Shown: positions 31,260 through 42,421 of the stretch, piece after piece
How positions within the stretch are numbered: the first letter of the stretch is position 1
How the letters are laid out: each line of letters begins with the position of its first letter
The notes under the pieces: model-generated
Told to the model about the DNA's origin: nothing
The model's input: only the letters and a program-made list of their open reading frames with translations
The model's database searches: none
Program-made: the position numbers and the translations under genes
Source of the DNA: Sphagnum compactum
Taxonomy: Eukaryota > Bryophyta > Sphagnopsida > Sphagnales
Length of the DNA stretch: 64,000 nt
Reading direction: 5' to 3'
NCBI GenBank assembly: GCA_965153455.1
Contig: OZ234494.1
Coordinates: 21,018,001-21,082,000, forward strand

Positions 31260-34141
31260 ATTAAGTTGCATGTGATGTCACAATTTCATCCAAATGGAAC
31301 TTAATATTTACAAAATCAGCTTGTTTTTGGCATCATTTCCTTGTCACTGGTAGGTGCAGTGGTGGGAAGCCCAAGGAGGTAACTGAGGCCCAAGTGAGTT
31401 ACTTATGCTTAACAACTTTAATGTGTGTACAACTTAAATTGTTGGATAAAGTGGAGACCCTCTTGCTTGCAATGAAATTGTGACGAGGAGAGAAAATCAT
31501 GCAGTACTTTTTCTTTTAATGAGATATTTTCATGGACATTTAAGTTCAATGAATGGTCACCATTGGCCAAATATTTTTATTTCAGCATAATATCATATCA
31601 AAGGCTGTTTGCAAGTTTTGCAAGAAGTCCACACCCAGATATACTGAGCAAAGCTTTTGTTCTGGTTACAACACGTTATTGTTTATATATTCTTGGCACA
31701 TGCCTTGCAGAGAGATGAATCAATTATGGTGTCCAAAATGTGCATGCTGCTGAAGAAATGCTATCTGAGCTTGCACATATTGTTTCCTTCCCTTAAACCC
31801 ATTCTCAGATGCAGCATCCGTAATTTTCCACAATTTGGGACTTGTTTATTTTGTGTGTGAGTTGGATCAAAGAATCTCATTTGAGAAAAATGGGTTCAGG
31901 TGGCACATGTCAAATATTCTAACTTTCATGAAAGAGCAAATCTCTGTTTGTGTCGATTGTATGCTGCAATGCACACCAGCTGAACTGATGCTTGGTTTTG
32001 TTGCTGCTACAGATTTCAATTCTTGGAAATCCTCCAAGGTGCCATTATGGTCTTGAGAAGTAGCTTTAATATTTGTCCTTTTTAGCCCTGGCCTGATGCA
32101 TGAACTGATATTCTTCTACTTAGCACTATCATCATGCCAATTTCATGAGTTTCTTTGATAATCCAAGAAAGAAATGGCTGAATGAGCTTTTGCTGGCACA
32201 ATTGTGCTTTGCTTGTTGGAGTGGTATTAGCAAGTTCTTTTCTTTACATTCATGGGCAGCTCAGGCTTTCCTACAGATTGCTGCGTTAAGTTTCCGTTAG
32301 TGACACTGTTCTTGGAAATTGTTCATTTTCTGCAGCAATTGTTTTGACATTTTCCATGTCCTTCTTGACATGGAGTTTGCCTCATCTAGCAATCTTATGA
32401 CAACAACCATCACTGAGGCACACTATCTTGTTGCTCCCCAAACCTCTAGGAATTTTGGAGCCATTAGGATCATGTATTGTCTGGGTGCCTGGTCTAGCTC
32501 TAATGATCTTTTCTGGGGTCTGCAAGATAAGGAAAAGTATCCAGAAGCAGTCTTTCATGTACTTCACCATATCATGTTAGTGTGCATTTTGCCGTCTCAG
32601 TTCTGATTCAGTCCAAGTCTCTTCGGAATGTGCAAAATTGGGGTGGCTGACAAGAACAAATCTCTTTTGTCAACCCTGACGATCATTCCAAACAAAGAAA
32701 CGGGAATGGCAGGTGATGATAGAGAATCATTAGTACCTAGCTTTGCATGTCTATATCACTCTAGCCCTACCAGACTGACATCTGTAGCAGCTATTAGAAG
32801 GATGAAAAATTAAAAGTTATGAATGTGGTGAAGGAAATCACAAAAATTACTCACAAAAATCCAAGCTACCCACACAAGGAGAAATGAGTGCTACCTGCCC
32901 ATAGAGAGTCCATTCCACTGCAAAATGTATTTGGCATTGAGATACAATAGCTGCCATTGAGGTTTGACATTTAATAATCCCCAAAGAGGTCCCCCAGGAA
33001 AAAATATATTCCACGCTGTCCAAGTGGCAAACTCAGGAATTGAACGCTGAAGAACAGTCCATACCTTTGTACAGATTGTTTGAAGTTTAAACCCTAGAAA
33101 GAGGCCAGAAACAACTCCAAGATCCTTTAATATCCTTTCTGCAAGCATTGGCAAATTCCAAACAATGGAAAAGCTTGATGAGAGAAAAAAACCTGACCCC
33201 TGAACCACTTAACATGGAACTCTACAGCACTTTTTTTTTTCTCTTGCCTTTCATTTTGCAAAAAGATTGCAAAGGAAAGAGCCCTGCAATATGAAAAGCT
33301 TTCATTAAAAAATCATGCCCAGATGATAAGGACCCACCAAAACTAAAACAAATTTGCACTTGCATGAATAACACCTGACAATGAGATGTTGCATTCACCA
33401 TTTGCTCCACAACTTTGAACATATAGAATTCCCCTGAATATTCTTTAGCTTGCATAGATCTGGATTGCAACAGCAACCAGCAAGACATTATGAATCGGTC
33501 ATGTGCTCTGATTTCATGGCAGACACTACCAAAGTTGGAGAGACTTTCAGAGCTGGAGGAGTGCAACCATATAGACCTGTTGATGAGATCAATGGAGTTT
33601 ACATCAGTACAGAAGACAACATTTGGTAGGAGGGACCTGGTTGAAGATTCATACATACACACGCACATCTATGAAATTGTAAAGTAATCCCCACGACAAC
33701 AATTTGAAGGTAACGTGACAATGAGTGCAGTCATAACCTCATGAGAGACACTCACAAAGTATCAGACCATCAACTTCGTCATGAATAGCAGCGACAAGTT
33801 GCCATAACTACCCCGTGACTTCATCAGATCCTGACAATGGGTTAGATCAGTATGAATAAATCCACCCAAAATTTCAGGCATACCATTATACACGATCTGT
33901 GTCCTGAGTTTCTCTTGCATTTCTAGAAGCAATCAGAAGACTCAGATATGATGTTGGCTTGCACTCAAAGAAACATAGCTAATAAAAAAACTCAGTAGTG
34001 TCCTCATTCAAGCTGGAGCAAGCTTGTGAGCATAAGCTGCAATTTAGGTTATCCTTGTACAAGCAAGCATCTACGCCAAAGGCATAGAGAGGCCTATACA
34101 CATACATGTGGAGAGAGAGAGGGTGGAAGAGAATCACCTGT
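31260..34141. other. Collinear spacer between the convergent pair (copy A); no confident gene
   Basis: It matches 50520-53845. Short frames at 31553, 32319 and 33490 (+) and 33222-33668 (-) appear in both copies only in pieces: the 148-codon minus frame is broken by a one-base insertion near 53150 in copy B. This argues against coding function. The last part (about 33700-34141) is probably the 3' flank of the minus-strand gene. Copy B has about 650 extra bases at 51196-51847. Confidence 0.5.
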
Positions 34142-34833
34142 TTATTTCTTCTTTTTCTTCTTCTTGTCTGCTCCAAGAGGTTCACCACAAGGCTCCAGCT
34201 TCTGCTCAACCTTACACTCAAAGGGCATCATGCGCGTCTCCCAGAATGTGTCCTGAGTGATGTAGGTGGTGTGCACACGGCCCATGATGTTGAACATCAG
34301 GGTGGTGTTCTCAAGATCCTTAGGGTATCGCCATGCCAGTGTATCACTGTACTCAGAGGCTGTGAATTGGACACCCCCATTGCTCCCAAAGGGCAGCACC
34401 AGCAGTGGATTCAATGGCACCCTTTTCCCGAACTGCGAGATTGATCTCTTCACCTCTCCAATTATGGGTTTGAGACGATCAAAGCCAGAGCCACGAAGGT
34501 TTGCCAATGTCCATGTAAAGCTGCCACCTCTGTCACCTTCCTCTGGGAGTTGTTCCATTTGCCAGGGCTTCCCTTCGATTTTTGACATGGTTGCCTTCCC
34601 AGCTGTAAGGCTCAATCCTCCTGCCGGTGCAGCTTTGATGTTTGCACGAACACCCACACGGACCTGCTCTGACACCCCAACCTTTACAGAAGTGTTTTGT
34701 GAGGAGCCTGTCATGGTGACGGAGGTTAACCCGGCATTGACAGAACAGTAGAGAGGTAGACTCTTGAAGGGAAGTGGCCTGTTCGTTTCTCTTCCCAGAC
34801 TGAGTTGTCAACCGTGACACGCACATGGTTGAT
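34142..34833 (-). pseudogene. Truncated copy of the minus-strand family gene (copy A)
   Basis: The 190-codon frame 34142-34714 is nearly the same as the last 190 residues of the intact gene at 53846-55768, including the Lys-rich end (GADKKKKKKK). Just upstream, at about 34741-34744, one base is missing compared with the intact gene, shifting the frame. Similarity then ends abruptly at about 34833, so the first roughly 420 residues are gone. The sequence beyond is unrelated and contains different open frames on the opposite strand. This is a 5'-deleted, frameshifted pseudogene. Confidence 0.9.
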
Positions 34834-34966
34834 GCACATGGGCTGGAAAGTTGTTGGATGATAAGAATTAGGCAATGGTTGTAGAACCCAGGTCTGTTTT
34901 GAGAACTGCTGTTGCTGAGAAGGTTTATCCGTATACAGTCAGATAGAGAGGAAGAGAAGAAGATGA

Positions 34967-35263
34967 ATGTCATTTCTGTTTGAGAAAAGTGCGACATGGC
35001 GATGGATTGTGGCAGCGAGCAAGGCATCGAAGGCTTTCTACGCCACCTTTGCTAGCATTTGTTTGGTAGTCCCTCGGATGCCGGGTTATGCAGTGATGAG
35101 TACCACCAACAGAGCGCAGATTGAGCTTAACGAGGAACTTCGTCGGCGTGCCAGGGACGATTCTCTGCTACTTCTTCTTCGATACCTCTTGTTTCTGTGG
35201 CACATCCTTGACAACATCTGCTTTCGACATGTTCTACGGAGGTTTGGATGTTTGGAAAGTTAG
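34967..35263 (+). CDS. Small hypothetical frame beside the duplication breakpoint, 98 aa
   Basis: The frame starts MSFLFEKSATWRWIVAASK and contains RAQIELNEELRRRARDDS followed by a hydrophobic segment (LLLLLRYLLFLWHILDNICF), then a short basic end. Base composition is richer in G and C than the spacer around it. It has no counterpart in copy B and I do not recognise it. It begins about 130 bases past the point where the truncated family gene stops. It could be an exon fragment carried in by the rearrangement that cut the gene, or chance. Confidence 0.35.
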   Translation: MSFLFEKSATWRWIVAASKASKAFYATFASICLVVPRMPGYAVMSTTNRAQIELNEELRRRARDDSLLLLLRYLLFLWHILDNICFRHVLRRFGCLES

Positions 35264-35266
35264 GGA

Positions 35267-35524
35267 ATGTTTTTGATGGCTGTTGATAATGGGGTAACAC
35301 AGCCATACGCTTCAAATTTTCATGGATTGTGGTGGGAGATTTTGGAGGCCGTTGGAAGAGCAAACAAGGAGAGATTGCAGCAATTATTGTATGAGAGAGA
35401 GCACAAGGAGGATACCGAGGGTCGCTATGCTGCTATACTAACATTGATAGGCATGATCAAATTATCGCCCAACATTGGTGTTAATTCTTGGCTAGTTGAA
35501 AATGGATTCGAATACAGAGTGTAA
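35267..35524 (+). CDS. Second small hypothetical frame, 85 aa
   Basis: It follows the preceding frame after a few bases in a different reading phase. It contains GLWWEILEAVGRANKERLQQL, a charged turn, then YAAILTLIGMIKLSPNIG and ends NGFEYRV. The pattern of amphipathic helices looks like protein but I recognise no family. Together with 34967-35263 it may be one gene interrupted by a frameshift or by a missed intron. Confidence 0.3.
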   Translation: MFLMAVDNGVTQPYASNFHGLWWEILEAVGRANKERLQQLLYEREHKEDTEGRYAAILTLIGMIKLSPNIGVNSWLVENGFEYRV

Positions 35525-35599
35525 AAGTATTCATTTAGACAACATTGCTGCTTAAAGAAAATGGTTACATGACTCAGAGGGAGTGTCATATTATCGCTG

Positions 35600-35690
35600 A
35601 TAGCTACATGCTTTCCTTTTATGTATAGAGGAAAAGCCTCAGGGTGGGGGCAGTCCTTATTTTAAGGCCCTGGAGCCAAGGGTCGTAGCC
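35600..35690 (+). repeat. Partner of the 8930-9035 segment
   Basis: It shares ATGTATAGAGGAAA, CAGGGTGGGGGCA and TTATTTTAAGGCCCTG, then AGCCAAGGGT, with 8930-9035. It lies just past the two small frames and may mark where the right-hand copy of the tandem duplication begins. Confidence 0.65.
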
Positions 35691-37639
35691 CCAAAAGGGA
35701 AATCTAGGGGTGTCCAACAATTTTGTTGCTAAAGATAGGCCTAAAACTTGTGAAACTCTCAACCTACTCATGATTCAATTTTATATTTTTCATTTGGCCC
35801 AAGAATTGTTAACCACAGATCTATTAAGCGACAGTTTTCCAAGATTGCACGTGAACATGAAATGTCCAAAATACATATGTGGAAAATCATAGGCAGGTTC
35901 ATTGCAGCCCTTTCATTGCATTTGCTGTATTTAATATCTATGGTCACATGTCCTATAGGACCTATGATGTTTTTTGGGTCTCCAATGTCAGTGTAACACA
36001 TCATGCATAACCCATTCATGGTATAAGTGAAGCTTTACAAATTCATCAATCGCCTACCCCAATGACCCCATCTTATGAATTTAGAACCCCAAATTTGTAT
36101 GCACTCCCTAAATTGCCAGACAGACACTAAGGTGAGTGAAGAATTTGAATAACAAATCATTTTTTTGTAGCAAAGATTAAGAGTTCTGCAATGTCCAAAT
36201 ATACATAATGAATGGACCACATGCATTTTTTTATAAAAATTTATTTTGTTAAAAAAATTGGAAATGTGGTTGCTCCAACTTTTTATTCATCTCTATATCT
36301 CTTTTTTTTTCTCTCTCATTCTAGGTTTTTTCTTTGATTTTCTTCTCTTTGATTTTTATTTTTTTCCCTCCTCTTTTGCACCTTTCATAAACAATCACAC
36401 ATCATAGATGAGAGAAAGAAACAAATACTTGTGGTGATGGTTATGTATTGGTGTTTGTATATGTTGATTTGACAAGTGTTAAACAAGAAAAAAAAAATCC
36501 CATTTTATTGTTGTTTTAGGGTTCAAGGGATAACAATTTTGTGGGGGAACAAATTTGACAAATATCAATAATTTTTTTCTCTTTTTTTTTTTTGGGTAGC
36601 AAGACCTTTTGAGAATTATTTTATGCCAAACATCACACAAGAAACCTTTTTGGCATTTCCTTGTAGGGAAGAGAGTGGAAACCTCTAACGAATTAAATGT
36701 TGAACTAACAAAACCACAGGGAAATCTCTCCAAGGGAATAGTGGGATTGATTTTTTCATTTTCTAATTCTAATTTTCTCATAGTGAAAGACAGGAAGCAT
36801 TGTATTTTCCCATTGTCAAACAAACCATTTCATGTTTGCATAGGGAAAAAATTCAAGTTTTTCTTAGTGGTTCCAAAGGGAATCCTAAAAAGTTTCTTGT
36901 ATGGGTCTAGGTACTAACGGTATGCAATATTGCTATAAGATTTGAGAATAAAATTTTGGCTCCAACTTGACCCAATGTGTGCGTAACATCAGGAGTACTA
37001 TGTGTGCATCTGAGTGAAAGGCATATTCCATAAAAATGCATGCGTCAGATAAGAACTAGTTGTAGATCCAGTAGCTGTGAAGTGTGAACCTGCCATTACT
37101 TGGGCAGAGTCATTCATTGTGTGATGAAGAGCTGCTTGTTTTCACTTTGAACCTCCCAGTTAATGAATAGTGCTGGACCCGCATGGTGGGGACCCTGCAA
37201 TCTGGATGCAACCACCCATGGCAACCAAGTTCACTTTTGCTTTCACCACCAACTAGGTTCATTTCTAAGTGGTAGATGACATTCTTAGGTAGTAGGTACC
37301 ATCTTCCCAGAAAGAGTGAACCAGCACCAATGTGCTGATTTTTGTTGATTGTTTGCTTTTGTTTTTCTCTGGGTTGTGTCTACTTGTGTTCTCAATCACC
37401 TTGTGCTTTTGCTGGATGGGTTCCCGTCCTTGTTTATTTATTTTTACAGGGTTTTTCTTCTCACTATGTTCCCCAAACATGTTCCCAATAATGGCTTTTT
37501 TTTAATCCTATATGCAAATGTTGTCCTCCTCTCACCATAGATGGGCCGAAGGGGAGGAACACTACCCTTCTTCTATTTTGGGGACTCTTGCATGTGTAGT
37601 CTTAGTGACAGTACCGTTAAGTTTTTGGTTCATATCGCT
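35691..37639. other. Spacer, no confident gene
   Basis: It is AT-rich, with long T runs at 36290-36600. Frames at 36479-36823 (-) and 36609-36917 (+) are low-complexity mirror readings of the same DNA. I see no domain or splice pattern. Around 37316, GTGAACCAGCACC recurs as at 60018 and, with one change, 9081. Confidence 0.45.
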
Positions 37640-37950
37640 CCAACATATCACTCACTCTGTGGATGATTATTCACATGACCTTATTTCGATTCAGGACTTC
37701 CTTAGCTTTCAAAAATGTCATTAATTTTTAACCACCTCATAAATAAAAGGCAATCTAACATGTTAGAAAAGAGAGTAGAGCTTTTTAATCTAGAGGAAAA
37801 CGATTGATATTGACCGGATGGGATACATAGACAAACTAAAAAGAAATGGGAATGAAAAAAATTAAAGGAAAAGAAAAAAAAAACCAGTGCTTTACACAAG
37901 AGAAGGATAGCCAGGTCTCAGCCAGCCTTCCCATGTTTTTTGGTGCCCAG
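37640..37950 (+). repeat. Partner of the 10560-10870 segment
   Basis: See the shared words listed for 10560-10870. This copy has a longer A-run near 37875 and several substitutions. It stands in the expected order for the right-hand copy of the tandem duplication. Confidence 0.75.
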
Positions 37951-38524
37951 CTTTGGAATACAAAAACAGCCATATGGGACATGGCACTACCTGAGGCCAA
38001 GATGTCAAATTTTATTCTAAACCAAAGCCAGGACTTAAAAAATTATTCTAACTCAGAGACAAGATGCTGAATATTATTTCAACCTTAAGCAAATATGCTC
38101 CAAAATATTATAGCGCTAAGTCAAAAATGTGCAAGCTAAATTGGGTTTTGGTTTGGAGTTAAATTTATTGGCTTAGGGTTTAACACTATGCCCAATCACA
38201 TTGGCTTTTAACATATGTTTTTGTTTTTGTGGCCTAGGGTTACTTCATATTGAATCATATAATGTCCATTTTTGATATTAAATGAATGGTAGGGCCACTG
38301 TGTGCAACACACCTTGTTAAAACTACCGACACATTGGAATGCAAAATGAAAAGTAACTTGTCACAAAAAAATAGGTAATGTTGTTAGAAAAACTCCCTTA
38401 TTTATAAAGGTTTTTTCTGGGAAAAAAAATGGCCCCAAATGGCCATATTTCACATATGTTTGACTTTTCCCTATTTAAATAGGTTCTAATTAATCATCAT
38501 GCTAAGGAAAGAATCTTTTTAAAA

Positions 38525-38625
38525 ATCTACTTTACATTATTTTGTGTCATGTAACCAAATTTGGCTAAGTCTTCTTGTGTATGATCATTATACCATATAC
38601 TTCACAAAATTGAAAAAAAACCCAT
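38525..38625 (+). repeat. Copy of the dispersed palindromic-core repeat
   Basis: It carries TGTAACCAAATTTGGCTAA, then TGATCATTATACCA, ACTTCACAAAATTG and an A-run, the same order as in the copy at 58300-58395. Confidence 0.65.
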
Positions 38626-39719
38626 TAATCCGACCCCACATTTTGAGAACATACCCCACCCATAAGCTTTACCATCATAAATCACAAGGCAAAATTTACT
38701 TGTTATGGAAGGTAATTTGTTTATTAACCTTGCCTTGGTAGGCAAGGATATTGTGTTTATATTCATTATAGAGTAAAGTAGCTTTAGGGATTTTGGCCCC
38801 TAGGTAAAAGGTTTATTTTTATATGAAGATTTTTGAAAGATGATATTTTGGATTGTGTTGAAACTTGAGATTAATTATAAAGTTATGATATTTTGAAAGA
38901 TTTTGGTTTATTTAAAAAAAGAAAAACCTTGTGAATAAAAATCAAGGATGGGGACCCATCGAGCAAAAGTAGAAGGCAAACGAAAACACAACTAAACAAA
39001 ACCCAAAGAAAAGAAAAACAATAAAAAAAATTTAGATAAAGACCCTATGCATAGAAAACTCATGATTACAAAATGACAATCAATGATAACAAATAAAACT
39101 TAAGACGAAAAAGCTATCATTTGCCAAAAAGCGACTAATGATGGAGGTGCACTAGCTATGATGTGTGGAAAAAATGAATAACCCTGATCAAGTGCAATAG
39201 CCCGCTAAAGAATCATTATGGTTTGCGCACATTGCAACGTTATGGACACACACTATAACAATAAGAAACAAGCATCGAAGGGACTAAAGAAGACCACTAA
39301 TGATGTGTGATAGTGGTTTATGCATAAGCGATTAAAAATGAATCAAAATGAGAATGAAAACACCCATATGTTTCAATAGCAAAGAAAATGTCATCGCTTT
39401 GTGCTCGTTTAGTGTATGATTGTGTCTTCTCCTGAGCAGCTATCAGTACTACATGAGTTGTCATCATCGACGCTTGCTGTTTTAGAGGATTTTTTTGAAG
39501 ACTGTTTTTGCATTGTGAAATATTTGAATTTTCATAATTCTTCATTTGCCTCCTAATATTTTTTAATGTAAATGGCAAGGCCATAGTGTGACATACCCCT
39601 TGTTTCGTTTGTTTAGTTGTTTTATTTGTCACTTTGAGATCTCCAAAAGCATGTCACCCTTCACCATGCTCATCGGTACCATTGGAAAGGCCCCAAGGCT
39701 CACTTTGGACTGCACTGTT

Positions 39720-39860
39720 TTTTCTTAGGAATTTTTGTTTGTAGCCAGTGTGGTGGTTGTACAAAGGAAGATGTAAAAAAATTGATTGTCATCCCTAGGA
39801 AGGTTTAGCCAAATGCGAATATAAAACAGAAATAAAGTTCAAATCTCATATCCAACTTCA
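39720..39860. repeat. Dispersed repeat fragment recurring at 57050-57200
   Basis: Both contain TTTG(T)(A/C)GCCA, GGAAGATGTA.AAAAA, TCATCCCTA.GAAG.TTTAGCCA and TATAAA.CAGA.ATAAAGT.CAA in the same order. The GTTTAGCCAAA word relates them, in reverse orientation, to the palindromic-core family. Confidence 0.65.
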
Positions 39861-40519
39861 TCCCCCTTCATCCTTTGAACTTCTGGCATGCTTATCCTCA
39901 ACTTGCAAAGAAGTTAAATTTGGTACAAGTTGTCTTTTTGACAACGCTGCTCGTTTGTGACTTCTGAGCATCTCTGTACCATCGCAGCTTACCATCTGGA
40001 AATTTTGCTGCTTGCCCAGATATTGGTGCAACACATTAGACCCCATACTTCATAACTTTAAAGTGTGTGCGCATCAGTACTGGGATAAGCAGCAACTACT
40101 CACACAATCTTGGTTCAGAAAAAGCTTGCAAGTTATGGGGAGGTCACAGATTCCAAGGTGAATTGGATATGTTTTCTTATCTATTCTACACAGACCCAGA
40201 CATGACAACCACATTTCATGTACAAAGGCCAACTAGGGGCATTGTTGCTCAACAAATTCTCTTATGGTAAAACATGCCTTTCCATGTCTCAGCTAATTCT
40301 AACTTGCATGGTTAACTCTGCATTAACATTATGACAATCTTTTTCCCTTTCTCACATTGCTGGACAATTTTTGCTGTGGTGCAAATCTGGTTATCCTTTG
40401 ATGAAACCCACTCGATTAGTCCTCATGGGTATGTCCTAGATTTGAAGGTCACCGAAAAAAGAGAGAGCATTTATTAATAATTGATCCCTCTTTTCCAGAA
40501 GTCCACTTAGGACATATGC

Positions 40520-40870
40520 AAAATATTTGGCTTAGGATGTCCATGGGACTTTTGGCTTGTGGCCTAAGACTTGTGGCTGAGGGGGGGAGTTCATAAACTT
40601 TTGGCTTACGGTGGTCATGGGATATTGGGCTTAGTTTATTTATAAGAGATTTGGCTTAAGGAATTTGTGAGACCTTTTTAATGGCATAGGACAGTTGGCT
40701 TAGGGTCTTTGCTGAGATCTTTCACCAATGGTCTGGGATAGTTGGTTTAGGGTGTTTATGTGAAATTTTTATATATGGCAGAGGCCAATTGGCTTAAGGC
40801 CTAGAACCTTTATCTTTCGGGTTTAAAACATTTGGCTAAGGCCCTAGAGATTTGGCTTTAGGGTCTAAAA
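40520..40870 (+). repeat. Degenerate tandem repeat around TTGGCTTAGG
   Basis: TTGGCTTA(G/A)GG-like words occur about nine times at irregular 30-60-base spacing, several followed by a T-rich stretch and GGGA(T/C)A(G/T)TTGG. An isolated TTGGCTTAGGGTTTAA also lies near 38170. The word resembles but is not the plant telomere repeat. Confidence 0.7.
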
Positions 40871-40949
40871 TAGTCTATTTGTCTAAATATTTACTCAAGC
40901 ATTCTAAATACAGTGGAAAGGGAAGTCATCTAGATAAGTCCATCCAAAT

Positions 40950-41430
40950 GTGAATCATTCAAGTTTGCAAAATATAGAGATTCAACGTGATTATGATGGA
41001 GTCAATCTTCAATAGCAACAAGTACGTCACCTCAATGCATGCGGCATTTCCATGGGTCACTGCGCAATCACCGCTAATTGTGTGTTCAATTGTACAATAA
41101 TAATCACATGATAACATTGCTGGTTTGGAAGGCACTGCGTCAAAGATTTTGTGTAAGTATTCCTGTTTTCAGAACTTTCGAAAAGCCGGAATTCCAGGTG
41201 AGAAAGAAAGCAGTATGGTTGTATATTTCGTTACCTCCAGTTTTGCCGTGACGTCAATTGATTATTGTAGGCAGGCATATCTCATTTATTTTATTCTTTT
41301 AAATTTATTTAATGAACTGTTGTTATGAATGTGGGATCAAGGAACCCTAACAACATTTATATCAACTGTTCCCCCGAGGGAAGCTGGCAACATTTATAGC
41401 AACTGTTGCTATTAATGCGGCCTAGGTCGG
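40950..41430 (+). repeat. Partner of the 11300-11960 segment
   Basis: It matches the left block in order and ends in weak CTAGCAAC-type palindromes (ATTTATAGCAACTGTTGCTAT at about 41390, one base from symmetrical in several places). From here copy B passes almost directly into the gene leader at 41450, whereas copy A has the second gypsy element and the 21.4-22.1 kb repeats in between. Confidence 0.8.
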
Positions 41431-41449
41431 GAACTCTTGAGGTACAGAG

Positions 41450-42421
41450 GATTGGGCACAGTGCACACTTGTTCGCACCTGGAGAGCTATAGTCTTCGTG
41501 ACTTCCTTGTAGGGATTTTCGAAAGACCCACATTCTCTGTTTTAGAAGACAGAACACCTGCTTTAGAACTGGAAGACCTGTGTTGAAAGCTTCTGGACTT
41601 TTTTAAGGCATAGTCTATGGCATTTTCTTCACTCAGGTATCGAATAATCTCGTGAAGCTGGGAAGAGTTTTTGAATCTCCGTTGAAAAGAGTTTTTCTCT
41701 AATCTAATTGTGAAGAGGTTTAGTAGAATCTGGTGAATTGAATTATTTTTCTGTCTTTCATCCTCGATGATTTTGTTCAGTTTACAGAGATTTTTTTTTG
41801 CCTAGTCTGTCTTCCACCAACATTTGTCTCTTGAAGCTTTACCAAGCTTTCAAGTTGGTCCTTCGATCACGTGGTCTGGCAAGGCATTGAATGAAGCTCA
41901 AAGAGGAACCTGCTCCTTAACAGCTCGAGGTCTTCCAATTCAATCAAGCAGGTAGAGGTTCAAAAGCCCTTTACTTTTAGGGCTTTGAGAAAGTTGACAA
42001 GACTGTTGAGCTTTGAAGAGTCTAGAAGTTGAACCAGCAATAGAAAAAAGGGAAAGAATCCGAAGAAAATCTGACCTTGGGAGAAAAATTCTTGACAAGA
42101 TAGTAGATACTCGAACAGTTCATCTACTCGGAATTGGGACTATGAGCAATCTAACTCCTTGTTGCAGAAGGTGATTTCCAACTTAAGCTGATACTATTTG
42201 TTATCCTGGAACTGAGGTCTCCCAGGATGAACACTGCTGGGAATGTTCAGACACTGAGATGAATCCTGTGATGTGTACATGGCGATTGAATCCCCTGAGT
42301 TGCACACCTACTTGAAGTTTGTTATTTCTTGAAATATCTTGTCTCTGCTAGAAAGACCATGATCATGTGCCAAAGAAACCATACATTTCACTGTATATCC
42401 CTTTATGGAAGTACTTGATGC
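41450..42421 (+). other. Leader region of the copy B plus-strand gene
   Basis: It is collinear with 22140-22963 with many small indels. An ATG that starts a frame in copy A has a counterpart here at about 42281, but that frame closes after 17 codons. A TGA directly before the Met at 42422 confirms that the copy A N-terminal extension cannot be made from this copy as an unspliced message. Confidence 0.5.

Larger units (their letters stand above)
22140..34833 (+). repeat. Segmental duplication, copy A (main collinear part)
   Basis: This 12.7-kb stretch matches 41450-54538 in the same orientation and order: leader, plus-strand gene, 3' region, AT-rich part, Harbinger-like remnant and its convergent frame, spacer, and the end of the minus-strand gene. 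Similarity looks like roughly nine bases in ten by eye, broken by indels of up to several hundred bases. It stops sharply inside the minus-strand gene at about 34833. Blocks at 8930, 10560 and 11300 suggest the copy once began further left. Confidence 0.9.
37951..40519. other. Spacer unique to copy B with dispersed repeats; no confident gene
   Basis: This stretch has no partner in the left copy. It contains a palindromic-core repeat at about 38525-38625 and another repeat fragment at about 39720-39860 that recurs at 57050-57200. Frames at 39318-39632 (-) and 39858-40046 (-) have no recognisable features. Confidence 0.45.

Noticed and set aside
33222-33668. A 148-codon minus-strand frame between the convergent genes
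   Set aside because: In copy B the same region is split by a one-base insertion near 53150, and the opposite frame is equally conserved, so there is no sign of coding constraint.
33490-33687. Leucine-rich-repeat-like text (LPKLERLSELEEC) hinting at a resistance-gene fragment
   Set aside because: Only one such stretch occurs, with no further repeats or nucleotide-binding motifs nearby.
34266-34751. 161-codon plus-strand frame (and 164 codons at 53970-54464)
   Set aside because: It is the antisense shadow of the conserved C-terminal part of the minus-strand family gene.
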